Position numbers and translations under genes: made by a program. A stretch of 64,000 nucleotides of DNA from contig JADJOY010000033.1 of the NCBI GenBank assembly GCA_016713535.1, positions 1 through 64,000 on the forward strand, given 5' to 3'. The notes beneath the pieces are model-generated. The model searched no databases. It saw only the letters and a list, made by a program, of their open reading frames with translations, and was not told the origin of the DNA. Positions 20,101 to 30,140 of the stretch are shown piece by piece. Origin of the DNA: JADJOY01 sp016713535 [NCBI: Deltaproteobacteria bacterium]. GTDB taxonomy: Bacteria > JADJOY01. Positions within the stretch are counted from its first letter, which is position 1; every line of letters begins with the position of its first letter.

Positions 20101-20716
20101 CATCGGTGGCGCCAGCGCGGGCAACTGGAAGCTCAGCGTCGAGGACGACGCCGGTTCGGACATCGGCACGCTCAACTCGTGGACGCTCCACGTCACGGGC
20201 CAGACCTATGAGTGCAACAGCGCGCCCACCTGCGCGGACGGCGACGGTGACGGCTACGGCAACCCAGGCTCGGCGATCTGCACCTTCCCGCAGACCGACT
20301 GCAACGACGGCAACGCCGCCGTGAACCCGGGTGCCACGGAGAACTGCAGCAACGGCATCGACGACGACTGCGACGGCGCCACCGACGCGGCCGACTCGAG
20401 CTGCACCTCGGCGTGCGTCGACAACGACTCCGACGGCTACGGCAACCCCGGCAACGTGGCTTGCCCGAACGGCTCGGCCACCGACTGCAACGACGCGAAC
20501 GGTGCGGTGAACCCGGGCGCGACGGAGATCCCGAACGACGGGGTGGACAACGATTGCAACCCGGGCACCCCGGCTGGCTGCCAGCAGGAGCTCGCGGAGG
20601 CCAGCGTCGGCAACGGCGACGGCGGGCGGCAGTTCCCGCTCGATCTGATGTTGATGGCGGCCGCGATGTCCATCCTCACGTACGGCACGCGCCGCAAGGC
20701 TCGCTCGGTGAAGTGA
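17141..20716 (+). CDS. Secreted M36 (fungalysin-like) metalloprotease with MopE repeats and C-terminal sorting tail (three frame changes)
   Basis: The reconstructed protein is about 1190 residues. In order it has a signal peptide, a PepSY/FTP-type propeptide (GVAVRGEYLTAVINHGNLTL), a catalytic domain with HEWGHGMD and the downstream Glu of GEGIADLYAAF, a fibronectin-like domain, a proprotein-convertase P-like domain, and two MopE repeats (DGDGDGYGNPG ... DCNDGNAAVNPGATE and DNDSDGYGNPG ... DCNDANGAVNPGATE). It ends in a hydrophobic segment plus TRRKAR. Single missing bases near 17523, 17920 and 20025 break the frame. The GTG start at 17141 has AGAGGAG upstream. It probably acts as a surface or secreted predatory or nutrient-scavenging protease. 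Confidence 0.85.
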
Positions 20717-20743
20717 TCCGCCGAGGTCCGTGAGGGCCTTTCA

Positions 20744-20783
20744 CCGGGGCCGGAGGGGCGACCTTCCGGCCCCGGTTCTTTTC
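20744..20783 (+). terminator. Rho-independent terminator after the M36 protease
   Basis: CCGGGGCCGGA (20744-20754) and TCCGGCCCCGG (20765-20775) form a perfect 11-bp stem with a 10-nt loop, followed by TTCTTTTC. It begins 27 bases after the protease stop codon and fits a classic intrinsic terminator. Confidence 0.85.
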
Positions 20784-20832
20784 GGGGGTCCGTTGCGACG
20801 CCGACGAAGCGCGGGCCTACCGCCGAGTCGCC

Positions 20833-22532
20833 TCACCTCACGCCCACGCTGACGTCCCGCGGATCCTGGCCCGCGAGCGGATCGAGTGCGCCGGCCACGT
20901 GGCCGTCGAGGATCACCGTCGGTGGGCTGAGCCATCGCCAGCCTCCGCGACCACCAAGAGCACGGACGCGACCACCGCGATCGGCACGACTCGCGCGCGC
21001 CCACCGACCCGCCGGACGAGCGGCGCCACGGCGAGCGCACCGAGCAGAGCGAGCACCGGCACCACGCTCGCCCCCTGGCGTGCGTAGCCGAAGAACGCGA
21101 TCGTCACCACCACCTTGGTTCCGCCGTAGGCGAGCCACGGCGCGAGTGGCGTGCGGCGGTTCGCGAGCCCCACGCCGAGACCGACGAGCGCGAGCACCGC
21201 CGCGGCGAGCCGCCACGCCGTCGGCGGGCTCCCCTCGGGCACCGCCAGATCGACGCTTCGCCGCACCCCCTCGAAGCCGAGCGGAAGGTCGTACCCGCCC
21301 AGCCCCAGCGCAGCGCCGCTCCACGCGATCGCGAGCTTGCGGGTGGCGAGGCGCGCGAAGTCGCCCGGGTCCGCGCGGATCCACGCGAAGCCCAGCCGGT
21401 AGCCATCCGCCACGGCGCGCAGGTGCGGCGGGTAAGTGAGCGCGAGCTCGGGTGGCGGTAGCCCCACGAGCATCATGCGCGGGAACCGCTCGGCGCCACC
21501 CGCGAGCCGCGGCGGACGATCGAGCGGCGAGCGGTCGAAGCCGCCCGAGGCCAGCGCGTGGTTGCCGAGATGGAAGTTGAGCGGGCCGTAGAGGCTCACG
21601 AACGGGTGGGCGGGCAGCGGCCGCGGCACGTAGCCGAACGCCTCGTCGAGGATCGCGGCCGGCAGGCCAGGTTCGATCGTGCCGATCCCGCGGGTGAGCG
21701 CGGTCGCGGCGACGAAGAAGCCCACGGTGTCGCGCACCGCAGCCGGCATGGCCCCGACCTCGGTGCGGGCGCCGTCGCTCCACGAGGCGCCGGCGAGGGC
21801 TCGCTCCGTCTGCGCGCGTTTGGCGCGCGCCACCACGTCGAGCGGCCGCGGCTCGTCGTTGAAGCGCCGGATCGCCTCCCAGGCAAACACGTGCCAAGGC
21901 GCCAGGGTCACGGCCGACGCGCCCGCCACCACGAACAGCCTCGCGATCACGCCGCGGCCGGTGGTCGTCGACCGCCACCGCGCCGCGGCGAGCGCGAGCA
22001 TCCCCGCGAAGACGAGAACGTGCTCGACGCGCACCAGGCACGCGAGACCGTGAAGCGCTCCCCACACTCCGAGCCTCCACCCACCCCGCCCATCGCGTAC
22101 CTCGCCCCAGGTCACCAGCGTCGCGGCGACCAGCACGAGGTACGGCGTCTCGTTGTTGAGCGACGTCGAGAGGATCATGAGCCCGGTCGAACCCGCGCAC
22201 GCGAGCCCCACGGCGAGCCCCACACCCGCGCCGAAGCCGCGACGCGCGCTCTCTGCGAAGAGCGCCGCCGCGAGCGCGCCGAGCGCGCACCACGCGACCT
22301 TGAGGCGGCCGATCGCGTCGCGCGGTTCGCCGCCGGCGAGCCACACGATCAGGTACGCGGCACCCGGCGGACGGAACGGCAGGCCCTGCTCGTACTCGGC
22401 GCCGTCGCGGAGCGCCCCTGCCCACGTGATCCACCCACGCGCGTCGCCGTCGTACCACGCGCTTCCCGGCCATGCACGATCGGGCGTCGCGGCCCAGAAC
22501 AGCAGGCGCAGCGCGAACGCCAGCCCGAACAC
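20833..22532 (-). CDS. ArnT/GT39-like integral membrane glycosyltransferase (one frame change)
   Basis: A protein of about 567 residues with ten or more membrane helices and the N-terminal FALRLLFW start followed by the DGDARGW loop, where the acidic residues correspond to the catalytic site of GT-C enzymes. It would use a polyprenyl-phosphate sugar donor. Near 20943 one base is missing: the sequence then continues in a new frame as RWLSPPTVILDGHVAG and ends at 20833. Without the correction it would end at 20913 with an unrelated tail. The GTG start at 22532 is the only in-frame candidate and lacks a clear ribosome site, so a few N-terminal residues may be missing. Confidence 0.8.
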
Positions 22533-23165
22533 CCATGCCGCGAGGCGCCCCGCCGCGCCGCGGGCTCGCTCCGGGGTCGTCTCGGGCGATGGCGGTCACG
22601 GCTCGGCGCGATCTCCGTCGCGTGGGCCGTGCCGTGCCGGCGATGCGCTCGATCGAGTCGCGTGACAACCGGTACGGGCTGCTGGCCTGGACGGTCAGGC
22701 GTTCTGGATAGGCTGTTCCGGGTTGGCGGCAAGCGGCCACCGCGTCGAATCGTCCCGGACGTCGATCGCCCACAGCTCGAACGTGAGCGGTCTCACGCCG
22801 GCGTCGCCCCGGCGAAGGTCGAGATCCGCGCTGACGTCGCTCGACGTGGCGCGGCGTTCGCGCGGGTCGACGACGTCGGCGACGCACTGGCGAGTGATGA
22901 CGTCGACGCACGGCCGGCCCGCGTCGCCGCGCTCGTTTGACCCCTCGTTTCACGGGACGGTACGATCCACATCCCCGCCGAAGCCCATCGAGGACGCGCC
23001 GCAAGGCACGATCCACGGTCCCGTCACGACGCCCCGCTCCGACCTCGAGCCTCACGGCGCACCGCGCCGCCCGAGCGACCGAACCACCCGGCCTCGCTCC
23101 GCGCGATCGCTCCACCCCGGCGCCCCACCCCACGAGCGCGTTCGGCGCGCCGCCTCCTCACTCCG
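22533..23165. other. Divergent gap (633 bases) with a possible broken minus-strand gene
   Basis: Within this gap a minus-strand frame is open from 22949 to a TGA at 22695. It reads with normal coding composition (VDVITRQCVADVVDPRERR ... PLTFELWAIDVRDDSTRWPL) but has no ATG start, because a stop sits just upstream. It may be the C-terminal part of a frame-shifted gene. I cannot name a family. The remaining 220 bases before the cytochrome gene at 23166 contain its unseen promoter. No terminator or repeat was found. Confidence 0.3.
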
Positions 23166-25245
23166 ATGAGCCGGATCACCAACCTCCTGATCGCGCTCAC
23201 GATCGCTTCCGGCGTCTACGTCATCGCGTCCGACTCGTGGAACGCCGCGTACCGCCTCAACCTGATCCTCCACCCGCTGCTGGGGATCGCGGCGACGGTG
23301 ATCCTGATCGCCTACGCCGCCCGCCACCTGAGCGACAAGCTCAAGTCCCAGGTGAGGGTCGGCAAGCGCGGGCTCGCGGTATTCCTGCTGCTTCCCACGC
23401 TCGGGATCGCGATCGGCGAGGGACTGTCGAGCTCACGCGGGCTCCGCTGGGTGCCCTTCGTGCTGGTGGTCGCGCTGCTCTTCCGGCCGGTGCGCGGAAT
23501 CCTCGCCTTCGTCGTCGGCCGGCTCCGCCACGTGCCGTCGATCGTGCTCGGCAGCCTGACCCTGCTGTCGTGGGCGGTGGCGCTCGGAACCGGGGCGGCG
23601 CTCTTCCCGTGGCACGCGGCGCCCGTCGCACATTCCACGCTGATCGTGCATCGCACGCTGGCGCTGGTCTGCGGCGCGCTCTACGTCGGACACGTGCTGT
23701 TCATCGAGGTCTACCGCGCCGAGCGACGCGATACAGCCGCGGCGACCGGCGACACACGACGGGAGCTGCGCTTCGCGACCGGCAGCTTGGTCGCCTGCAC
23801 GGTGGCGCTCGTCGTGCTGCTGGCCGGTGAACAGATGGTGCGCCCGGCCGGGCGCACCACGGTGCTCGCGCGCCTCGCCGGCGACGGGCACCCTGCGCCA
23901 CCCGAATCGCCCTACGCGGGGACCGATCGCGCAGCCGTGAGCGCGATGAAGTCGTGCGGCCTGCCCGACTGCCATCCCACGGTGGTCGACGACTTCGAGC
24001 ACTCGAACCACGCGCGCTCCCCCGAGACTCACCACTTCCAGCGCGTCACCGCGCTGCTCGAGAGCGAGCGAGGCGAGCACGGCACGCGGGTCTGCGCCGG
24101 TTGCCACTACCCGCTCGGCGCCACCACCGACCAGGCGAGCTACCGCATCCCACGCCGAGCAGCCTGGGTTCACGTGCGTGTCGTGCCACGCGATCCGCGA
24201 CGTGAACCTCGACCTCGGGCCGGGCCGGTCGAGCGTCACGCTCGATCCACCGCTCGAGCACCTGCGGATGCTCCTGAACGACGTCGGCGAAGAGCAGCCG
24301 AGCGACTGGTCGCTGGCCCTGATCCGCATGAACCCGATCGGCCACGGCCGCGCGCTGCGCACGTCGTTGGTGGGCAAGAACGAGCTCTGCCAGGCGTGTC
24401 ATCACAACGAGATCCACGCCAGCGTCGATCCCGGCTTCGAACGCCCCAAGTGCACCTCCTGCCACATGCAGCCGCAGTCGATGCTCGACCGGCCTGGAAA
24501 CGCACGGAACCACCTCTTCCCGGGCGCCAACACCGCGGTGCCCGCGGTGCTCGGCGACGACGCCACCGCCACCACGTTCGCGGGCTTCCTGACCGGCGAG
24601 AAGCGGCTCTACCTGGACAACTGGGGCTCGGCGTGGGAGCTGCGTCCGAAGGGCGAGACCGGCCAGCACCGCGCGCTGTGGCTGCGCACGTCCGCGGACC
24701 TGATCGGAGACGTGAAGCCCGGGGCCACGGTGGAGCTGCGCATCAACACCACCAACGTCGGCATCGAGCACCACTTCCCGGCCGCGCCGCTCGACCTCAT
24801 CGACTTGTGGCTGGAAGTGGATCTGCGCGACGCGGCGGGGCGGGTGCTGCTGGCGAGCGGCGCCCTCGACGAGCGCGGCCACCTACCGCCCGACGCGCAC
24901 CGGCTCGGCGGCTACGTCCTCGACAACCAGGGCGAGCGACTCCAGTTCCACCGCATCTGGGACACTCGCGAGGACAGGATCGAGCGCCACGTGGCCAACA
25001 GCGAGTCGACCGTCGACGTCTTCCCGGTGACGATCCCTGCCGACGTCGCGGTGGGTGAGCTTCGATTGCGGGCGCGCTGGAACTACCGGAAACTGACGCA
25101 GGAATTCCTCGACTGGGCGTACGGCGATACCGGCGCGCGGCCCCCGCAGGTGCCGGTGACGTCGGTCGCCCGGATCGACGCGCAGTGGCCGGTGGCGGTC
25201 GACGTCGCCGCCGGCGAGGCGCGCGGCGCGGAGGTGGGATCGTGA
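23166..25245 (+). CDS. Membrane-anchored fused b/c-type cytochrome, pentaheme (paralogue 2, one frame change)
   Basis: The reconstructed protein is about 692 residues. Membrane helices fill residues 1-225, with paired His at 36/54 (18 apart) and 162/176 (14 apart) suited to b hemes. Five c-heme sites follow: CGLPDCH (CX4CH, residues 264-270), CAGCH, CVSCH, CQACH and CTSCH. The C-terminal domain has the family GIEHHFPAAPLDLIDLWLEV block. One extra base near 24155 changes frame just before FTCVSCH. Its stop overlaps the next start (GTGA, 25242-25245), which suggests translational coupling. It probably passes electrons between the quinone pool and periplasmic c-type carriers. Confidence 0.85.
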
Positions 25246-27573
25246 AAGCCAGGCACGCGGTGTGGGGGCTCGCCCTGGGCTTCCTGCTCCAGTCGCTGAT
25301 CCAGGGGTTCGACCGGTTCCTGTACGTGTCGTTCCCGGTGAACCTGTTCGGCACGCTGCTGGTCACGCTCACCCTGGTGGGCGTGGGTGGGCGCGCTCGC
25401 GGGCACCACCCGCCCGCCGCTCAAGGCGTCGCTGTGGCTCGGCGCGGCGGCGATCACGCTGATCGCGGTGCTCGGGATCTGGCAGGGCACCAACGAGTTC
25501 GCGGTGCGCGGCACCATCGTGGTGTTCTGCTACCTCACCGGGATGTTCGGCGCCTTCCTGCTCGGCCGGATCGCCGGCGATCGCACCGTGATCGTGGACG
25601 TGGCGGTGGTGCTCGCGGTGCTTGTGCTGGTCGCCGGGATGTGCGGGATCCGCAACGTCTCGGTCCACTACCTCCTCACCAACCAGTACTACCCGTACCC
25701 CAAGCCGACGCACTACGTGGCTCGCGCGGTCGGCATGATCGCCGCGTGGGTGGTGAGCGGTGTGCTCGCCGGTATCCTCGGCAGCCGCATCGCGCTGCTG
25801 GTCCGCTCCACCGAGCGGCTCTACGCGACCCTCGCCGCGCTGGCGATCGGGCTCGCCGCCGGCGGTGTGGCGTCCTATTTCGCTCACCAGGCGATCAACC
25901 CGTACCGCACGATCGTGGTGTGGGGCGTGCTCGCGATCGCCGCGCTCGCCGCACGGCGCACCGTGGCCCTGGCGGTTGGCGCGGTGGTGCTCCTGGCGGT
26001 GGGGCTCGGGTCGGAGAAGATCACGCCGGCCCCGTTCGTATGGCGGCTCGCCGACTACAAGATCCGCAGCCAGCACTGGACGCCCTACTACAAGCTCGAC
26101 TTCGTGAGCTTCAACGGCGACACGTGCATGGGCGGCGTCTACGACAACCTGATGCTGTGGTACCACTGCCAGGACCCCGACAAGCTGCCGCGCGAGATCA
26201 GCACGGTCTTCCGGGTCGCCGGCGAGGGGCGCAAGAGCGCGCTCGCCATCGGCCGCACCGACAGCATGTACCTCTCGCTCCTCGAGAAATGGCATGGCCC
26301 GCTCGAGCGCACCAAGTCGCTCGAGTACGACCAGACCGTGGTCGACCAAGTGACCGGCCCGTACTCGCGCTACTTCAACGACCGGTTCCGAAAGCCCGGC
26401 CACACCGCGGTGGCCGGTGACCTGAAGCGGCTGATCCACGAGGAGAAGGAGAAGTACGACATCATCTTCCTCAACGGGCAGATGATCCGCCTCTACCTCC
26501 ACCCGCGCACGCTCATCCCGCAGGAGGATTACCTCTTCGACCGCGACACCATCACGGACATGGTGCGGCTCCTGAATCCGGGCGGGCTGCTGGTGATCGA
26601 CTGGGGCAGCTCGCAGGAGGTCGAGCTCTACGACGCATGGTCGAACCTCCCCGAGGGCACCTACGCGTCGGCCTTCTGGACCACGCTCTCCAACCTGCCG
26701 ATGTCGGGGCTGCCGCTCTTCTTCATGTTCGTCTCGCCGGACCCGGCGGTGGCCGAGCCGATGGCGGCGCGCATCGAGGCGCTCGGCATGGACCGCGAGC
26801 GCTCCCGCGCGGTCGGCGTCGACCCGGCCAAGATGACGCCCACCGATACCGACGACCGGCCGTTCCTCCAGTGGGGGCTCAGCATCTCGTACGCCGTGAT
26901 GCCGGTGCCGCTCGTGCTGCTCCTCGGCACGGTGACGTGGCGCCTCGCGCGGCACGCGCGGGCGCTCGGCGCGGCGCCACGGGTGATACGACGGCTCGGC
27001 GCCCCGGCCGTCTTCGTCGCGGTGGGGCTCCTGAGCGGCTTCCTCGAGACGCTCGTCGTCGGGCGGCTGTCGCGCGCCGACGCGGCGGGCGTGCCGATGG
27101 GCGCTGCGCTGCTGTGGCCGTTCTTCGCGCTCGGCTTCGTGGCGCCGTGCGTGCTCAGGCTCGGCGACGCTAGCATCGCGCTGCGCCGGGTGGGTGCCCT
27201 CGCGGCCGCGGGCGCGGCGGGCGCGGGCCTGGCGCTGGCCGTGGTGCTGGACGGATCGCTTCCGGCGATGGTCGTGGCGTCAAGCCTGCTCGGGACCGCG
27301 GTGGCGACGCTGGTGGTTGCGACCGTGGGCGGGCTCGGCGGCGAGGCGCGAGGACAGGAGTGGGGGCTTGTGCAGCTCGGCGCGGTGCTCGGGCTCGCGC
27401 TCTTCCAGACGTTGGTGTTCGTGCTCGGCTTCCAGGGACTCTCGATCGCTCTCGCCGTGTTCGCGGTGGGGGTAGGCGCGGCCGCGACGCGGCTCCTGCC
27501 GTCGCGCCCCGCCGAGGGAAGCTGGGTGGCCGAGGGATCGACGACCAGCGCCCCCCGCCCTAGCCCCGCGTGA
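25242..27573 (+). CDS. Polytopic membrane protein with a degenerate spermidine-synthase-like domain (one frame change)
   Basis: The reconstructed protein is about 777 residues: seven or so N-terminal membrane helices, a soluble Rossmann-like domain (roughly residues 260-520), and further membrane helices to the end. The soluble part follows the spermidine-synthase layout, but the glycine-rich SAM motif is replaced (SALAIGRTDSMYLS) and the usual catalytic Asp position reads FLNGQ. Only the acidic EYDQTVV and NPGGLLVIDWG segments remain. A spermidine synthase activity is therefore doubtful. One extra G near 25388 changes frame. GGAGGTGGG precedes the GTG at 25242, which overlaps the cytochrome stop by four bases. 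Confidence 0.75.
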
Positions 27574-27589
27574 TCACGTACCCGGAAAC

Positions 27590-27645
27590 AAAAAACGATC
27601 CGAGCCGGATGGCGACCTTTCGATCGCTATCCGGCTCGGATCGTT
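27590..27645 (-). terminator. Strong intrinsic terminator for the minus-strand microgene
   Basis: A perfect 17-bp stem is formed by 27594-27610 and 27629-27645 (AACGATCCGAGCCGGAT and its complement) with an 18-nt loop. On the minus strand it is followed directly by TTTTTTGTTTCC. On the plus strand there is no T tract, so the signal serves the minus-strand transcript that contains the 19-residue reading frame 26 bases upstream. It may also limit read-through from the plus-strand gene that ends at 27573. Confidence 0.88.
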
Positions 27646-27670
27646 ACCGCTTGAGCCGTGGGTCGACGAC

Positions 27671-27730
27671 TTACTTCGGGTTCGAGGGCTTGGGCGGCTT
27701 GACGGGCGGTGCAGGTCTCCAGCTCGACAT
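27671..27730 (-). CDS. 19-residue Pro/Lys-rich microprotein (candidate new small gene)
   Basis: The frame encodes MSSWRPAPPVKPPKPSNPK and stops with TAA. Seven of 19 residues are Pro and four are Lys or Arg, with one Trp; there is no Cys and no signal peptide. A perfect AGGAGG (27737-27742) lies six bases before the ATG, a TTGACA/TAACGT promoter lies just upstream, and an intrinsic terminator follows. It therefore has every element of an independent gene. It sits antisense to its neighbours, between a degenerate spermidine-synthase-like gene and a fused cytochrome. No attenuated gene follows on the same strand. Function is unknown: peptide signal, small regulator and precursor peptide are all possible. 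I do not recognise a family. Confidence 0.6.
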   Translation of the reverse strand: MSSWRPAPPVKPPKPSNPK

Positions 27731-27759
27731 AGTAATCCTCCTTCGAGGGGGCTGAACGG

Positions 27760-27789
27760 ACGTTACCCCAGCCGCTTTCGCGCTGTCAA
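27760..27789 (-). promoter_or_regulatory. Sigma-70-type promoter for the microgene
   Basis: On the minus strand a consensus TTGACA (27784-27789) is separated by 18 bases from TAACGT (27760-27765). Transcription would start about 22 bases before the ATG at 27730, just upstream of the AGGAGG. A perfect -35 hexamer is rare in such GC-rich DNA. The -10 matches the TATAAT consensus only moderately. Confidence 0.6.
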
Positions 27790-27843
27790 TCGCATGCAAC
27801 GCGTTGCCCAGGACAGATCCCGCGCCCTTCCGTCTCCACCCGC

Positions 27844-30140
27844 ATGAGCCTGGTCAGCGACCTCATCGGCGAGCACAACGCCATCCTCCTCCACGAGGTG
27901 GAGTACGCGCTCTACTTCGTGTGGCCGCTCGCCGACGTGGTGAGCATCGTGGTCGCGCCGGCGGGCTTCTTCGCGAAGCCGCTGCGCACGCTGCTCTACG
28001 TGCTGCTCGGACCGATCGGCACCGCCGATCTGGTGCGGCGCGCGATGCGTGCGCGCGCCCGCTCCGCCGCGAGCGGTGCCGAAGCGCGCCCGAGCGAGAT
28101 CCGCCTCGTGAGCGGCGTCGTGCTGTTCGGCTTCGCGCTCATGCTGGTGTCGGGCATCGTGCTCGCCACGCAGTACAAGTGGCCCGACTGGTACTTCCCG
28201 CTCGCGCGGCTGCATCGGGACGTGGGGCTCGGATTCGGCGCGCTCTACCTCGCTTACCTCGCGTGGCACGTGAAGAGGAACGCCGGGTGGCTCAACCTGA
28301 CGATCCACTCCGCGTTCACGGTCGCACTGGTGCTGGTGCTGCTGTTCGTGAACGTCGATTCCAAGCTGCCCAAGCCGGTGCTGCTCGGCGCCGTCGTCAC
28401 GATCTTCGCGTCTGCGGTGTACCTGCGCCGGCTCGACCGCCGGACCGAGGAAGGCAAGAGCCGTGGCGGGCTCATACTCAACACGTATCTCGTGATCGTG
28501 CTCGCGTCCGGCTTCTACCTGGTGCCCCAGGTGAACGTCGCGATCGCCAACAACTTCGGGAACTACTACTACCACCTGCATGGCCTGGCCGCGCTCTTCG
28601 GCCTGCCGCTGGCGGCCTTCCTGTTCCTGCATCACGTCCGGCGGACGCCCACGAGCTTCCCGTGGCCGGCGAAGCTCGCGGTCGCGGCGGTCGGTGTCCC
28701 GTTCGCTTGGTACACGCTCACCGTCGCGGACCGGAAGACCCACGCTGGCGAGCTCGAGGGCTATCGCAACCAGCGGCTCTTCGCGACCGGCACGATGCAG
28801 GGCGCGTCCGGCACGTCGGCGCCCCACGAATGGTGGCTCGCGGAGATGAACGACGTGCGGAGCTGTCGCGGCTGCCACGACGTGTTGTTCGACCAGTGGG
28901 TCGGCTCCGCGCATGCCCTGGCCGGCAACAATCCGTTCTACGTCGAGGTGATGGGGGCGCTCGTGCGCCAGAACCGCCTCGCGGAGACGGCGCTCTGCCA
29001 GTCGTGTCACCAGCCGGTGCTGTCGGCGCTCGCCGATCGCGCGCTCGCCACCAGCCCCGAGCTCATGTCCGACGACTGGGGCGTGAGCTGCAAGAGCTGC
29101 CACCTGACCCACGAGGTCGAGAAGCCACCGATGAACGGGCGCTTCCTGATCCGCGAGGAGGAGCGGATCCCGGCCTGCTCGGAGCGGCGACGAGTACCGG
29201 CCCCCGCCGCACGCCGCGATCCGCGACGACCCTCCGGCTCCACCTCAAGGGCTTCTCGAACTCGGTGTTGTTCGGCTCGCGCGAGTTCTGCTCGTCGTGC
29301 CATCGCATCGAGCTCCCCAACGCCGCGAGGCTGGTGCTGCCGAATCCATACGACGGCGCGCCGGGATTCGGCGTGGTCGAGGAGCAGTGCAAGGCCTGCC
29401 ACATGCCCGAGGACACCAAGAACCGGGCGGGCGTGCGCTTCCCGAACCATCACATGTTCGGCGTCAACACCCACTGGGCCGAGATGGTGCCCGTGAACGC
29501 GCACGTCGATCAGCTCGAGTCGGCTCGGGAGGGCGATCGCACGCCCGTCGACTGGCTCGCCGGCACCTCGCCGCAGAGTGGTGGGCTCGGCATCAGGGCC
29601 GACCGACCGGCCTTCGACATGGCTCTCGCGTGGTCGGGTGCCTCCGCCGAGGCCCCGCTCGGCGTCACGGTCACCAACGTACGCGGCGGACACCCGTTCC
29701 CGCTCGGGGCGCTCGACCTCAACGAGGCGTGGATCCACGTCGAGGCGATCCCCGGCGGCGGCGGGCCCCCGCTCTGGGAATCGGGCGCGCTCGACGCGTC
29801 CGGGGACGTCGACCCCGAAGCGCGCCGCTTCGGCGCGACGCTGCTCGGCGCCGACGGCCTCCCGCTCGCCCACCACGACATCCTGGCCGTCAGCGGGCTC
29901 GCCGACGTGCGTCTCCTCGCCCCCGGGAAGCCGCATCGCGAGGATTACGCGGCATCGTGGGCGAACGGTGCCGCCTACCCGGTCACGATCCGCGCCGAGC
30001 TGCGGTACCGTCGCGCTCGCCAGGACTTCATGGACCACGTCTACGGCGTGGGCGCGCGCACCATGCCCGTGACCGTGCTCGTCACCGCGAGCTGCGAGCT
30101 CACCGCCCCCGACCGCCCATGTGAGGCCAAGCCCTCGTGA
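27844..30140 (+). CDS. Membrane-anchored fused b/c-type cytochrome, pentaheme (paralogue 3, frame changes)
   Basis: The reconstructed protein is about 765 residues. The membrane domain (residues 1-300) has His pairs H124/H142 and H246/H264, each 18 apart, as in paralogue 1. The c-heme sites are CRGCH, CQSCH, CKSCH, CSSCH and CKACH; the first is a normal CX2CH where the other paralogues have CX4CH. RDDLRLHLKGFSN matches RADLRLHFRNYAN of paralogue 1. Extra bases near 29182 and 29232 break the frame between the third and fourth heme sites. The C-terminal block is GGHPFPLGALDLNEAWIHVE. The stop overlaps the next gene by GTGA (30137-30140). Confidence 0.85.

Noticed and set aside
27671-27730. The 19-residue frame as a transcription-attenuation leader
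   Set aside because: No same-strand gene follows the terminator; the next minus-strand gene starts about 5 kb away.
27570-27755. A 61-residue plus-strand frame from 27570
   Set aside because: It crosses the terminator stem and has no ribosome site; the minus-strand frame has full expression signals.
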